Below, one piece after another: positions 1 through 6,217 of a stretch of DNA of 14,816 nucleotides. A program made the position numbers and the translations under genes. Positions within the stretch are counted from its first letter, which is position 1; each line of letters begins with the position of its first letter. Origin of the DNA: Pirellulales bacterium (GTDB lineage: Bacteria; Planctomycetota; Planctomycetia; Pirellulales; JAICIG01); assembly GCA_025924495.1 (NCBI GenBank), contig JAICIG010000173.1, positions 1 through 14,816 of the forward strand, written 5' to 3'. Under the pieces are notes generated by a model, which made no database searches, had not been told where the DNA came from, and saw nothing but the letters and a program-made list of their open reading frames with translations.

Positions 1-390
1 GACCTGGTGATCGGGGCCGTTTTGGTGGCGGGGGCGAAAGCGCCCCGGCTGGTGCGCGACGACCTGGTGGCGCGGATGAAGCCGGGAGCTGTGCTGATTA
101 ATACGGCTCGCGGCGGCCTGGTTGACGAACAAGCGCTCGCCGACGCCGTGGCGAGCGGTCATTTGATGGCCGCAGGACTCGATGTATTCAAAGTCGAGCC
201 GCTGCCGTCGGATAGTCCGTTGCTCAAGGTCGACAACATTTTGCTGTCGCCGCATATGGGCGGACTCGATCTCGAAAGCCAACGCGACATGAGCACGCTG
301 GCTGCTCAGTGCCTGGTTGATCTCTCTCAAGGGCGCTGGCCCGAAGGCTGCGTGGTCAACGCCGAGATTCGCCCGGGTTGGAAATGGTAG
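1..390 (+). CDS. D-2-hydroxyacid dehydrogenase, C-terminal part (5' end outside window)
   Basis: Only the last 129 residues are in the window; the frame is open from base 1 to the TAG at 388-390. They match the NAD-binding domain of D-isomer-specific 2-hydroxyacid dehydrogenases (oxidation/reduction of 2-hydroxy and 2-oxo acids with NAD(P)H; cytoplasmic). Visible family landmarks are [18 protein letters not shown] with the substrate-binding Arg37, [12 protein letters not shown] with the catalytic-relay Glu66, and LLSPHMGG with the catalytic His85 (numbering from the window start). The complete triad suggests an active enzyme. The substrate cannot be told from this half; phosphoglycerate-, glyoxylate- and formate-type members share these motifs. 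An oddity is the first ~30 residues ([18 protein letters not shown]), which read like the corresponding strand of alanine dehydrogenases rather than the usual hydroxyacid dehydrogenase segment. The 3' end overlaps the convergent membrane-protein gene by 35 bp. Confidence 0.9.
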   Translation, partial: DLVIGAVLVAGAKAPRLVRDDLVARMKPGAVLINTARGGLVDEQALADAVASGHLMAAGLDVFKVEPLPSDSPLLKVDNILLSPHMGGLDLESQRDMSTLAAQCLVDLSQGRWPEGCVVNAEIRPGWKW

Positions 391-1102
391 ACCGCAACGC
401 CTCTCCAACTAACAACAAACCAAGCAGCAAGACGCATTGAGGCGTCCAGTAAACGAACAGGCCGAGCAAGACCTGCGTCATGTCGCCGATGCCGGAACCG
501 GCGCCTAAGACCAGGCTTGTGCAGACTATGACGATGACCATGTGAATTGTTGCTTGATCGCGGGCATTAGGCGCTAACCTGGCAGCAACAAAATATGTAG
601 CAGCCACCGCCCCCGGACCGATCCAATAAGTCGCGATCAGTAGCTGAAGCTTAAGTCGTTCATCGGCGCACTGACCCAATGCGAGAAGTACGGCCGACTC
701 CGCAATCGCCACTAACAGGCCTCGCAATGTAAATTGCAGTGCGAATGGCTGCTTCCCCGCGGGCGTGAGGGGAGCTAGCTGTCGCGGCGGCGCTTCTCCA
801 TGCGATTTCTTGCAAGTCGCCAGTCCGAAAGCGAATCCAACTACGAAGCTGGCGGCGATTCCGCTGATGATGTTGAGCGCCAAGCCTTGCCGATGGAATG
901 TGCCCATCGCGGCCCCGTTGCCTTCCCAGACCAACCACGGGAATCCAATTCGGCCGCCCCCGTGATTGCCGCCCGTCAGGCTCGTCGAGCCAGAGCGCGC
1001 GAAGTAAGAAAGTGCATTAACTGCGGCGAAGCACAGTACGCCCGCCAGCATGCCAGTCCCCACCCACCGCCAGACGACCTGTGGCATTCGTGCTGTTTCC
1101 AT
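356..1102 (-). CDS. Hypothetical multi-pass membrane protein
   Basis: A 248-residue protein that I cannot assign to a named family. Hydrophobic segments at about residues 11-33, 73-97, 126-143, 152-174, 186-206 and 211-234 predict six membrane helices. A Gly/His-rich loop ([12 protein letters not shown], about 43-54) follows the first helix. The segment [13 protein letters not shown] (about 123-135) resembles the short (R/Q)F(S/T)LR-LL motif that opens a membrane helix in many planctomycete proteins of unknown function; that resemblance is from memory. The ATG at 1102 is chosen because AGAGG (1108-1112 on the opposite strand) sits five bases upstream and the hydrophobic N-terminus begins there. 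The frame continues upstream to 1486, but that stretch is Pro-rich antisense of the glycine-rich gene. The stop overlaps the 3' end of the dehydrogenase gene. No function can be inferred from neighbours. Confidence 0.7.
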   Translation of the reverse strand: METARMPQVVWRWVGTGMLAGVLCFAAVNALSYFARSGSTSLTGGNHGGGRIGFPWLVWEGNGAAMGTFHRQGLALNIISGIAASFVVGFAFGLATCKKSHGEAPPRQLAPLTPAGKQPFALQFTLRGLLVAIAESAVLLALGQCADERLKLQLLIATYWIGPGAVAATYFVAARLAPNARDQATIHMVIVIVCTSLVLGAGSGIGDMTQVLLGLFVYWTPQCVLLLGLLLVGEALRSTISNPGESRR

Positions 1103-1212
1103 TGATGCCTCTGCGTTCAGCGCGCCGGAGCAGCAGCCAACGCCGCGAAGGGATATCAGACGACGCTCGGGCCATTCTAGCAGCGCGCCGACCGCTCGCG
1201 ATCCGGCATCGC

Positions 1213-1239
1213 GTTTGCAATCGATCTCTTCCGGTATAA
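1213..1239 (+). promoter_or_regulatory. Weak sigma-70-like promoter candidate
   Basis: TATAAA (1234-1239) matches five of six -10 consensus bases, with TTTGCA/TTGCAA (1213-1219) upstream as a possible -35. The 14-15 bp spacer is shorter than the usual 17, so this is tentative. It would give a short leader in front of the gene starting at 1272. Confidence 0.3.
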
Positions 1240-1260
1240 ATGCTGACGCCGCATCAGAGA

Positions 1261-1266
1261 GGAGGG
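1261..1266 (+). promoter_or_regulatory. Ribosome binding site for the glycine-rich protein
   Basis: GGAGGG lies five bases before the ATG at 1272. It is the strongest Shine-Dalgarno match in the window and decides the start, because the reading frame remains open 222 bases further upstream. Confidence 0.75.
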
Positions 1267-1271
1267 TCGCC

Positions 1272-2066
1272 ATGAAATACGCGTTATCCCTTGCATTATT
1301 TCTTGTTTTACCCAGCGCGCTGCTGAGCGATTGTTTCGCCCAGGGGGCCGCCAGCCCCGGAGGCGGAGCTAGCGGCGGCGCGGGGCCGGGCGTGGGCGGC
1401 AGCGGGGGTGCGACAGGCGGCATCTCGGGCGGCGGCATTTCGACGGGCGGAATTGCTGGCGGCATCTCCGGCGGCGGCGTCACCAATCAGCTCGGAACGA
1501 GCGGTAACCAGGGGATCAATAGCACGACAGGAACCGCCGGCGAGACGCGCGGCTTGCAAGCGGGTTCTTTAGGTAGCGGACTTCTGCCGAATTCCACCAA
1601 CGCGCCGCAGCAACTTCCGCCATCGAATTCAACGAACTCCCGGCTGCCCTATGCGCTGCCGGGCGCCAGAGATCTGCGCGATCCGCTTGGAATCGGCGGC
1701 GCCGGCCGCGGCGCTCTTCGGTCTTCGGGCTCTCGAGGAAACTATGCCGTGCCTAAGGCTGAGAATCTTGGGCCGACCGCATCGGCAGACGCCTTAGACC
1801 ACACGTTGCACAATCGAAATATTTGGAAGGGGGCGGCCTATTTTCCGCAGCGTGGCATGTATGAAGACATGGTCTACCACCCGCGCCGCGGATCGTACCG
1901 AGCTAATTCCGGCGGTCGACCGACGCCCCAAGGCGATGCCGCAAGACGCGCCGGAGTGCGCGGCGATCGGGCCATCGATCGCAACGGATTACCGATTGCG
2001 ATTCGCAGGACCACGCCTCGTACGGAACCGAATCGACGAGGATATACCGAACAGGATCGCCGCTAG
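1272..2066 (+). CDS. Secreted glycine-rich protein with a basic C-terminal region, unknown function
   Basis: A 264-residue protein of no family I recognise. Residues 1-23 form a Sec signal peptide (hydrophobic core LSLALFLVLPSALLS), with cleavage probably after FAQ (about residue 24). Residues 29-70 are a low-complexity Gly-rich tract built on GGIS/GGGIS/GGIAGG units. Residues 71-130 are Asn/Ser/Thr/Pro-rich. Residues 131-264 are Arg/Gly-rich and basic, with a short aromatic block (NIWKGAAYFPQRGMYEDMVYHPRRG, which can be split at about 183-195 and 196-207) that may be the only folded or conserved part. Such composition fits a cell-envelope, matrix or surface protein; that is inference. The start is fixed by GGAGGG at 1261. 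The gene is divergent from the membrane-protein gene and converges on the CBS-domain gene. Confidence 0.75.
   Translation: MKYALSLALFLVLPSALLSDCFAQGAASPGGGASGGAGPGVGGSGGATGGISGGGISTGGIAGGISGGGVTNQLGTSGNQGINSTTGTAGETRGLQAGSLGSGLLPNSTNAPQQLPPSNSTNSRLPYALPGARDLRDPLGIGGAGRGALRSSGSRGNYAVPKAENLGPTASADALDHTLHNRNIWKGAAYFPQRGMYEDMVYHPRRGSYRANSGGRPTPQGDAARRAGVRGDRAIDRNGLPIAIRRTTPRTEPNRRGYTEQDRR
1416..1478 (+). repeat. In-frame direct repeat coding the Gly-rich tract
   Basis: Two 21-base copies (1416-1436 and 1458-1478) differ at one position. They encode GGISGGG twice, with a 21-base in-frame spacer of related sequence. The layout suggests growth of the low-complexity tract by local duplication. Confidence 0.7.
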
Positions 2067-2108
2067 GTGAGCGCAGCGAGTCCCCGACGTCGCGGCGTTA
2101 ATCAGCTG

Positions 2109-2636
2109 CTAGTGCGCAAGCTGACGAGCTCGTGCAGCGTACTGGTCGGGGGAATGACGTAGCGCCGCGAGCAATGACTCGAGAACCAGGTAAAGGTCGG
2201 TCGTCGTCAAGATGCCGACAAGCTTCCCTGCTTCAACGACCGGAAGGCAGTTGATGCCGTAGCCGAACAGCATTTCCACGGCGCCATCAAGCGGCGCATC
2301 GGGCGAGGTCGTGACGAGATCGGTGCTCATGATCTCGGCGGTGCTAATTGACTTCAGCACGTCTTCTTGCGGGTATCTGCCCGGGCCGAAGCAACGGATG
2401 ACGTCGCGATCGCTGACGACTCCGACGAGATGGCCTTCGGAGTCGGTGACAAGAGGATGGCGGAACTCTTTGGCGTGGAATAGCTGCACCAGATCGAGGA
2501 TTGTGGCCTCCGCCGAAATCGTGATCGGGTTGCGAGTCATCACCTGCCCGACAGCCAGTGTGTCGCCAGGATGGCGCTCAAGAATCTCGAGCAACGCGGC
2601 GGAGATTTGCTGGCGTTTTGGATCGAGTCGGTCCAT
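2109..2636 (-). CDS. Tandem CBS-domain protein
   Basis: A 175-residue cytoplasmic protein made almost entirely of one Bateman module. CBS1 covers about residues 30-83 (VGQVMTRNPITIS, then HLVGVVSDRDVIR). CBS2 covers about 99-157 (AEIMSTDLVTTSPDAPL, then KLVGILTTTDLYLVLESLL). The (V/I)MT/S-P and GxxxxxDL/V signatures are intact in both halves. CBS pairs bind adenine nucleotides (AMP, ATP, SAM and others) and act as energy or ligand sensors; stand-alone members usually regulate a partner that cannot be identified here. A short helical N-terminus (DPKRQQISAALLEILERH) precedes CBS1. The ATG at 2636 is preferred over an in-frame GTG at 2657 because GTGAGG lies five bases upstream of the ATG, while the GTG has no such site. 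The gene converges on the glycine-rich protein gene with 42 bp between stop codons. Confidence 0.93.
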   Translation of the reverse strand: MDRLDPKRQQISAALLEILERHPGDTLAVGQVMTRNPITISAEATILDLVQLFHAKEFRHPLVTDSEGHLVGVVSDRDVIRCFGPGRYPQEDVLKSISTAEIMSTDLVTTSPDAPLDGAVEMLFGYGINCLPVVEAGKLVGILTTTDLYLVLESLLAALRHSPDQYAARARQLAH

Positions 2637-2641
2637 AGCTG

Positions 2642-2647
2642 CCTCAC
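2642..2647 (-). promoter_or_regulatory. Ribosome binding site deciding the CBS-protein start
   Basis: Read on the minus strand, GTGAGG sits five bases before the ATG at 2636. It lies inside the frame that would be used by the alternative GTG start at 2657, so it argues for the shorter protein. Confidence 0.6.
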
Positions 2648-2729
2648 CCTTGTGCACCTAGAAACACCCCGGCCGCAGTCCGAACAAGATTCGCGGCCCT
2701 GGGGGAACCCTAGCTCACATTCGCCGTTC

Positions 2730-2758
2730 TTGCCAATCGCCCCCTTGCGCATTAAATT
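2730..2758 (+). promoter_or_regulatory. Promoter of the tRNA-Ser gene
   Basis: TTGCCA (2730-2735, five of six -35 bases) and TAAATT (2753-2758, four of six -10 bases) are exactly 17 bp apart. They end 13 bp before the mature tRNA 5' end, the expected layout for a tRNA promoter with a very short leader. Confidence 0.6.
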
Positions 2759-2771
2759 CAGCATTACTTCA

Positions 2772-2854
2772 GGAGGGTAAGCGAATTGGCCAGCGGCCTG
2801 ACTCGAAATCAGGTGCCCCGAAAGGGGTTGTGGGTTCGAATCCCATGCCCTCCG
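2772..2854 (+). tRNA. tRNA-Ser, anticodon CGA
   Basis: A class II tRNA reading UCG codons. The acceptor stem is GGAGGGT (2772-2778) against GCCCTCC (2847-2853), with a T-G wobble as last pair and discriminator G at 2854. The anticodon stem is CCTGA/TCAGG (2797-2801, 2809-2813) around loop CTCGAAA, with anticodon CGA at 2804-2806. The long variable arm is a CCCC-GAAA-GGGG hairpin (2816-2827), diagnostic of Ser/Leu types. The T arm is GTGGG-TTCGAAT-CCCAT (2830-2846). The D arm is weak: around AATTGG only two convincing GC pairs form and positions 8-9 are AA. The 3' CCA is not encoded and must be added enzymatically. Six T residues (2856-2861) follow immediately and may end transcription. Confidence 0.9.
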
Positions 2855-2861
2855 CTTTTTT

Positions 2862-3226
2862 AAGTTGTTCGATATCAAGAATTTGTGTTCATATAGAATC
2901 CTTAATCGATCGGCCGATTAGCTTCATTTCGGCCGAGTGTCACCAGCCCACTTGGCACACCGTTTCGGCGCCATCAACTGGTAACTCTGCACGGTTCAAT
3001 CGGCCAAACCATCGGCGTCTTGAGCCAAGTAGTGCTGTGGTCTCGATGCTCCTGTGACGCATCAACAGTCTCAGCGCGGCGGAGCTTGACTCGAAGGGCC
3101 CAGCGCGTGGCGAACGCCCGCCCTACACGCAAGCGAAGGCCAAAGAAATGATGGCGTTGCCGCATCTAAATCACCGAATTGACCTTGTGCGGTCCACTGC
3201 GGGAGATCACTCGCTGATGCCGGCAA
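2862..3226. other. Gene-free stretch after the tRNA
   Basis: About 365 bp between the tRNA and the end of the 542-residue secreted protein gene. No open frame here has a start signal, signal peptide or recognisable motif. The part at about 3060-3140 (around GCGTGGCGAACGCCCGCC) has the look of a dispersed repeat seen in planctomycete genomes, but that is a recollection. No T-rich terminator hairpin was seen for the minus-strand operon ending at 3227. Confidence 0.5.
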
Positions 3227-4855
3227 TCACTCTTCCGCCGCCTGCCGCGTGACGATCGGCACATAGCCAACCTCCAATCCCGGCGGCGGACTGACGATGA
3301 GGGCCGGGTCGAGGTCGGCGAGTCGGCCGTTCGCAGGCGGGGCGAGGTAGTTTCGGTCCTTGCTCCAATGGCGGTGCAACAGTTCGACTCGTTGTTGCAT
3401 GGCTTCGCGTTCGGCGTCCGTCATGTCGGCGTTGAGCAGCGCAGGCTGATCGGCGAAGCGATACCAATAATAGGTCACGACGCTGCCATCGCCGGGATGC
3501 GCCTTGAACGGCCCGGCTTTCGGGCCGGGCTTCTTCCAGCAACTGTCGGCATCAGCCGGAGTCTCATAGGTCTTCGGCGGCCCGTTGCGCTTCCGCTCAA
3601 AACGGGCTTCGGTCAGCCCGGCCTCGACGGGGACTTCAGTCGCTGAGACGGGACTCCAAACGGGCTTCTGCTTGTCGTCCTTGCCGAGGCGAAAGTATTC
3701 CGGCAGCACGACCAGCCTGCCGCCCGCGGTGACTTCGTCTCGCTTCACCCATTGCGAGTTCCAACGATAGCCGAAGGTGTTGCGATCGGGCGCGAAGGGC
3801 GTTGCGAAGGAAGTCCACGCCACGGGAACTTTTTCTTCCTTCGCGCTCCCGTCGGGGTAGATCTGCCAGGTCGCTCCGCCACGGCCGCTGAACTCGTGCA
3901 GGACTGCTCCGTCCGAGTTGACCGCACCGCTAGCTGCCGGGCCGCCTTCGAACCACGCCTGCACGGCATCCCACAACGCCTGCTTATTGTAAGAGGTGAC
4001 GCGATGCACGAGCGCCGAGTCGCCTTGAGCGTCGCTCGGAAATTGCGTCGGAGCGACCCTCGCGTAAGTCACGCCTTTTGAGTCCGTCGCCTGCACGCTG
4101 GGGATGTGCTGAGTCTCCATCTGCAGTGCACGATTTGGATTCGCTGGCCGGCTGTCGAGCAGATGACCGGCGAAGCGCGGTTCACTGACCGCATTACGAG
4201 ACCAGAAGTACGGCGTGAAGAATGTGACCGGTCCTTTGAAGTTGCCGGCGTTGAGGAACAGCGTCCAACAGTGATCGCCGGTCGGAATGTCTTTGCCGTC
4301 CGTCTTTGTTTTGGCCTGTGTGAGCGGCAGGGGCAAGTAGCCATAGCCAAACCATTCGCCGCAAGTCCCTTGCTTCAGGTTCAAACCGTCCGGCGGCCAC
4401 AGCACCCACGGGCTCAGTTGAGCGATGGCGTACTTGCCATTGGGTTTGGCCCAGTCGCGTCCCTTGCCTGCTCCGGGCCCATTGGCCCACTCGGCAAAAT
4501 TCGGAGCCACTCCACCCATGATGAACTTGGGAGTCTCGGTTGCGTACTCCGTATCACGCCACCAGCCGAGCCCGCCTTCGATGTCCGAATAAAGCTTCTC
4601 AAACGGTTTTCCGACCGGCTGCGCGAACATCCAAGTTCCCGGCAGTCCCGATTGAAAGCGCTGTCCGGGATACTGCTTCAGCAATGGCCACGCAGCGATA
4701 TACATCGAGAAACCAGTATTAAACGTCTCGGGCACTTTTTCATTCGGCACGAGCAGATAGCCAGCCATCTCCCCTTTGCGGGGCTCCTCGGCAAACAAGT
4801 TGGCGGAGAGCGCGACGATCCCAAGGACAAGGCCGATCCAATTCCTGCATCTCAT
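3227..4855 (-). CDS. Secreted protein of unknown function (542 aa), last gene of an esterase cluster
   Basis: Residues 1-22 form a Sec signal peptide (hydrophobic WIGLVLGIVALSANLFA, cleavage likely after A22). The mature part is rich in Trp, Tyr, Phe, Gly and Pro, with many aromatic clusters such as LGWWRDTEYATE, GEWFGYGYLPLPL, TFFTPYFWS and YYWYRFADQP, typical of an all-beta extracellular carbohydrate-interacting protein; this is inference from composition. I recognise no catalytic motif. The C-terminal ~90 residues hold a helical piece (MTDAEREAMQQRVELLHRHW) followed by a Pro-rich end (PALIVSPPPGLEVGYVPIV). Its ATG at 4855 has only a weak Shine-Dalgarno (AAAGAG). It lies 39 bp downstream of the SGNH esterase gene and is probably cotranscribed, which suggests work on the same substrate. 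A hairpin-forming GC-rich stretch (3511-3530) lies inside the gene. Confidence 0.88.
   Translation of the reverse strand: MRCRNWIGLVLGIVALSANLFAEEPRKGEMAGYLLVPNEKVPETFNTGFSMYIAAWPLLKQYPGQRFQSGLPGTWMFAQPVGKPFEKLYSDIEGGLGWWRDTEYATETPKFIMGGVAPNFAEWANGPGAGKGRDWAKPNGKYAIAQLSPWVLWPPDGLNLKQGTCGEWFGYGYLPLPLTQAKTKTDGKDIPTGDHCWTLFLNAGNFKGPVTFFTPYFWSRNAVSEPRFAGHLLDSRPANPNRALQMETQHIPSVQATDSKGVTYARVAPTQFPSDAQGDSALVHRVTSYNKQALWDAVQAWFEGGPAASGAVNSDGAVLHEFSGRGGATWQIYPDGSAKEEKVPVAWTSFATPFAPDRNTFGYRWNSQWVKRDEVTAGGRLVVLPEYFRLGKDDKQKPVWSPVSATEVPVEAGLTEARFERKRNGPPKTYETPADADSCWKKPGPKAGPFKAHPGDGSVVTYYWYRFADQPALLNADMTDAEREAMQQRVELLHRHWSKDRNYLAPPANGRLADLDPALIVSPPPGLEVGYVPIVTRQAAEE
3511..3530. repeat. GC-rich inverted repeat inside a coding region
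   Basis: GCCCGGC (3511-3517) and GCCGGGC (3524-3530) are perfect inverted copies around a six-base loop. They encode the KPGPKAGP segment of the 542-residue protein. On the plus strand it is followed by TTCTTCC rather than a T run, so it is not a clear terminator. Confidence 0.55.
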
Positions 4856-4894
4856 GCTGAAGGCTCTTTCGTTTTTCAGAGGCCAGCTGTCATT

Positions 4895-6121
4895 TCAGTT
4901 ATTTCGGAGCTTCAAGATGGCATTGGCGTAGGCCTGTCCCATCATAGCGAACGTCTTTGCGCAACCGAGGTAGTGGTAACCGGCGTTCGACGCTCCGCGT
5001 TTCCAAGTCGCAACTTCCGGTGGCGAGATGAGCTTCGCTTCGTACTTCTCCAGGTAATCCCGTTTCTCTTTGTCAGTCATCTTGCCGTCGGCGTTGGCAT
5101 GCTCTTTGTGTTTTGAATTCAGAAAGTAGCTCATCTGGCGCACTTGCTCGTACTTTTCGGCGATGGCTGCGAGTTCCTCCGACCAGAACGGGCTGGTCTC
5201 GACGGCGACAACGTTGCCCTTGAATTCCGGCAGCGACGCCGGAGCCGACATCGCCTTGCGCAACTCGAGGATCTGCGGATTCGCCTTCGCGCCGTCGACC
5301 CCGATCACTCCGATGACGCATGGCATCTTGGGAGCATTCAAGTCCTTGCGGACATCGCGAATGAAGTGAGCCATGACTTCGCTGTAGGCGTCGTATCCGC
5401 CTGGCTGCGATCGATTGGGATACGTGCCCGAATCAACAAGATCGTTCCATCCCTGAAACCAAACGAAGCCCGCGAGTTCATACCCATCCTGCGGTTGATA
5501 TTCTGGGCAGACTCGTTTGATGTCGGCCAGCACCGCCTTCACGTGTTGCAGCATGAGGCGGTAATAGTGACCGGTCTGCTTGACCTTCTCGGCCGTGAGC
5601 TCATCGAGGTTCTTTCCCTGCTTCTGAAAATTGGCAAGCTGCGCTTCGTTGAAGACATAGGGGCCGGCGCTGGGCGGCCGAAAATCGGTGTTCAGGCTCT
5701 TGCCTCCCCAGGCCGTCTTGATGATGAGCACAGGCTCGTCGAACGCCTCGTCCATGGTGATGCCGAATGTGAACTCGGGGCCGATCTTGCCGCCGCTTTC
5801 CTGCGGATCTCCCCGCGAGCCGTAGCCGGCCGTGAGATTTCCGAAACCCTCGCCGTTGTCATCGCCGCTGCCAGTGAAGTAACTGATATAGGCATGCTCG
5901 CAAACACGCGGCTGCCCATCGGCCCCGCGCATCTTCTTCAAGAGAGGAGCCGTTGCCGGATCGTCGCCGATGTAGTCGAAGGTCTCGATCTTCGCGTGAC
6001 CTTCCATGTTCGACTGCCCAGCAAGAATAAATACCTTGAGCGGCTTCGCTTGCGCAGTCGCGCCGGTCAGCGGAAGCAATGCCGCGAGGAGCAGCAGCGG
6101 GATGTAGAGTTTTTGTTCCAT
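4895..6121 (-). CDS. Secreted SGNH-type carbohydrate esterase (sialate O-acetylesterase-like)
   Basis: A 408-residue exported hydrolase expected to remove acetyl (or similar) esters from carbohydrates. A signal peptide spans residues 1-25 (LYIPLLLLAALLPLTGATAQA). SGNH block I follows directly as VFILAGQSNMEGHA with nucleophile Ser37. TAWGGKSL (136-142) and GFVWFQGWND (218-227) supply the oxyanion-hole Gly and Asn regions seen in this family. GYHYLG (381-386) carries the likely catalytic His383. All blocks are present, so it is probably active. The ATG at 6121 is chosen because the signal peptide begins there; an ATG at 6145 and a TTG at 6163 would only add residues before it, and none has a strong Shine-Dalgarno. 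It sits 96 bp after the alpha/beta-hydrolase gene and 39 bp before the unknown secreted protein gene. Sialate is unlikely to be the real substrate; an acetylated plant or algal polysaccharide is more plausible. Confidence 0.9.
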   Translation of the reverse strand: MEQKLYIPLLLLAALLPLTGATAQAKPLKVFILAGQSNMEGHAKIETFDYIGDDPATAPLLKKMRGADGQPRVCEHAYISYFTGSGDDNGEGFGNLTAGYGSRGDPQESGGKIGPEFTFGITMDEAFDEPVLIIKTAWGGKSLNTDFRPPSAGPYVFNEAQLANFQKQGKNLDELTAEKVKQTGHYYRLMLQHVKAVLADIKRVCPEYQPQDGYELAGFVWFQGWNDLVDSGTYPNRSQPGGYDAYSEVMAHFIRDVRKDLNAPKMPCVIGVIGVDGAKANPQILELRKAMSAPASLPEFKGNVVAVETSPFWSEELAAIAEKYEQVRQMSYFLNSKHKEHANADGKMTDKEKRDYLEKYEAKLISPPEVATWKRGASNAGYHYLGCAKTFAMMGQAYANAILKLRNN

Positions 6122-6217
6122 AAGATGAATTTCTTGTGAGTCCATTGATTGTGTCGAAAACAAGTTTACTGAAAATGCAACTCAGGCTCAGTAAGCCGAA
6201 GCTTGTTCACGTCCGTT

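Larger units (their letters stand above)
1103..1271. other. Divergent intergenic region
   Basis: 169 bp separate the membrane-protein gene (-) from the glycine-rich secreted protein gene (+). It must hold both sets of start signals. Only a weak plus-strand promoter candidate near 1213-1239 is discernible, and no clear minus-strand promoter was seen. Confidence 0.5.

Noticed and set aside
1272..1340. Lipoprotein signal (Cys21) in the glycine-rich protein
   Set aside because: The residues before the Cys are LSD; Asp at -1 does not fit a lipobox, so a standard Sec signal is preferred.
1103..1486. N-terminal extension of the minus-strand membrane-protein frame up to 1486
   Set aside because: The extra ~128 residues are Pro-rich antisense of the glycine-rich gene, and a good ribosome binding site plus hydrophobic N-terminus support the start at 1102.
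2772..3226. Genomic island or attachment site at the tRNA-Ser 3' end
   Set aside because: No integrase gene and no second copy of the tRNA 3' end were seen in the window.
4106..5116. 336-codon plus-strand open frame
   Set aside because: It runs antisense across two well-supported secreted-protein genes, has no motif or start signal, and reflects high GC at third codon positions.
5144..6139. 331-codon plus-strand open frame
   Set aside because: It is antisense to the SGNH esterase, whose catalytic blocks are all intact; no recognisable content.
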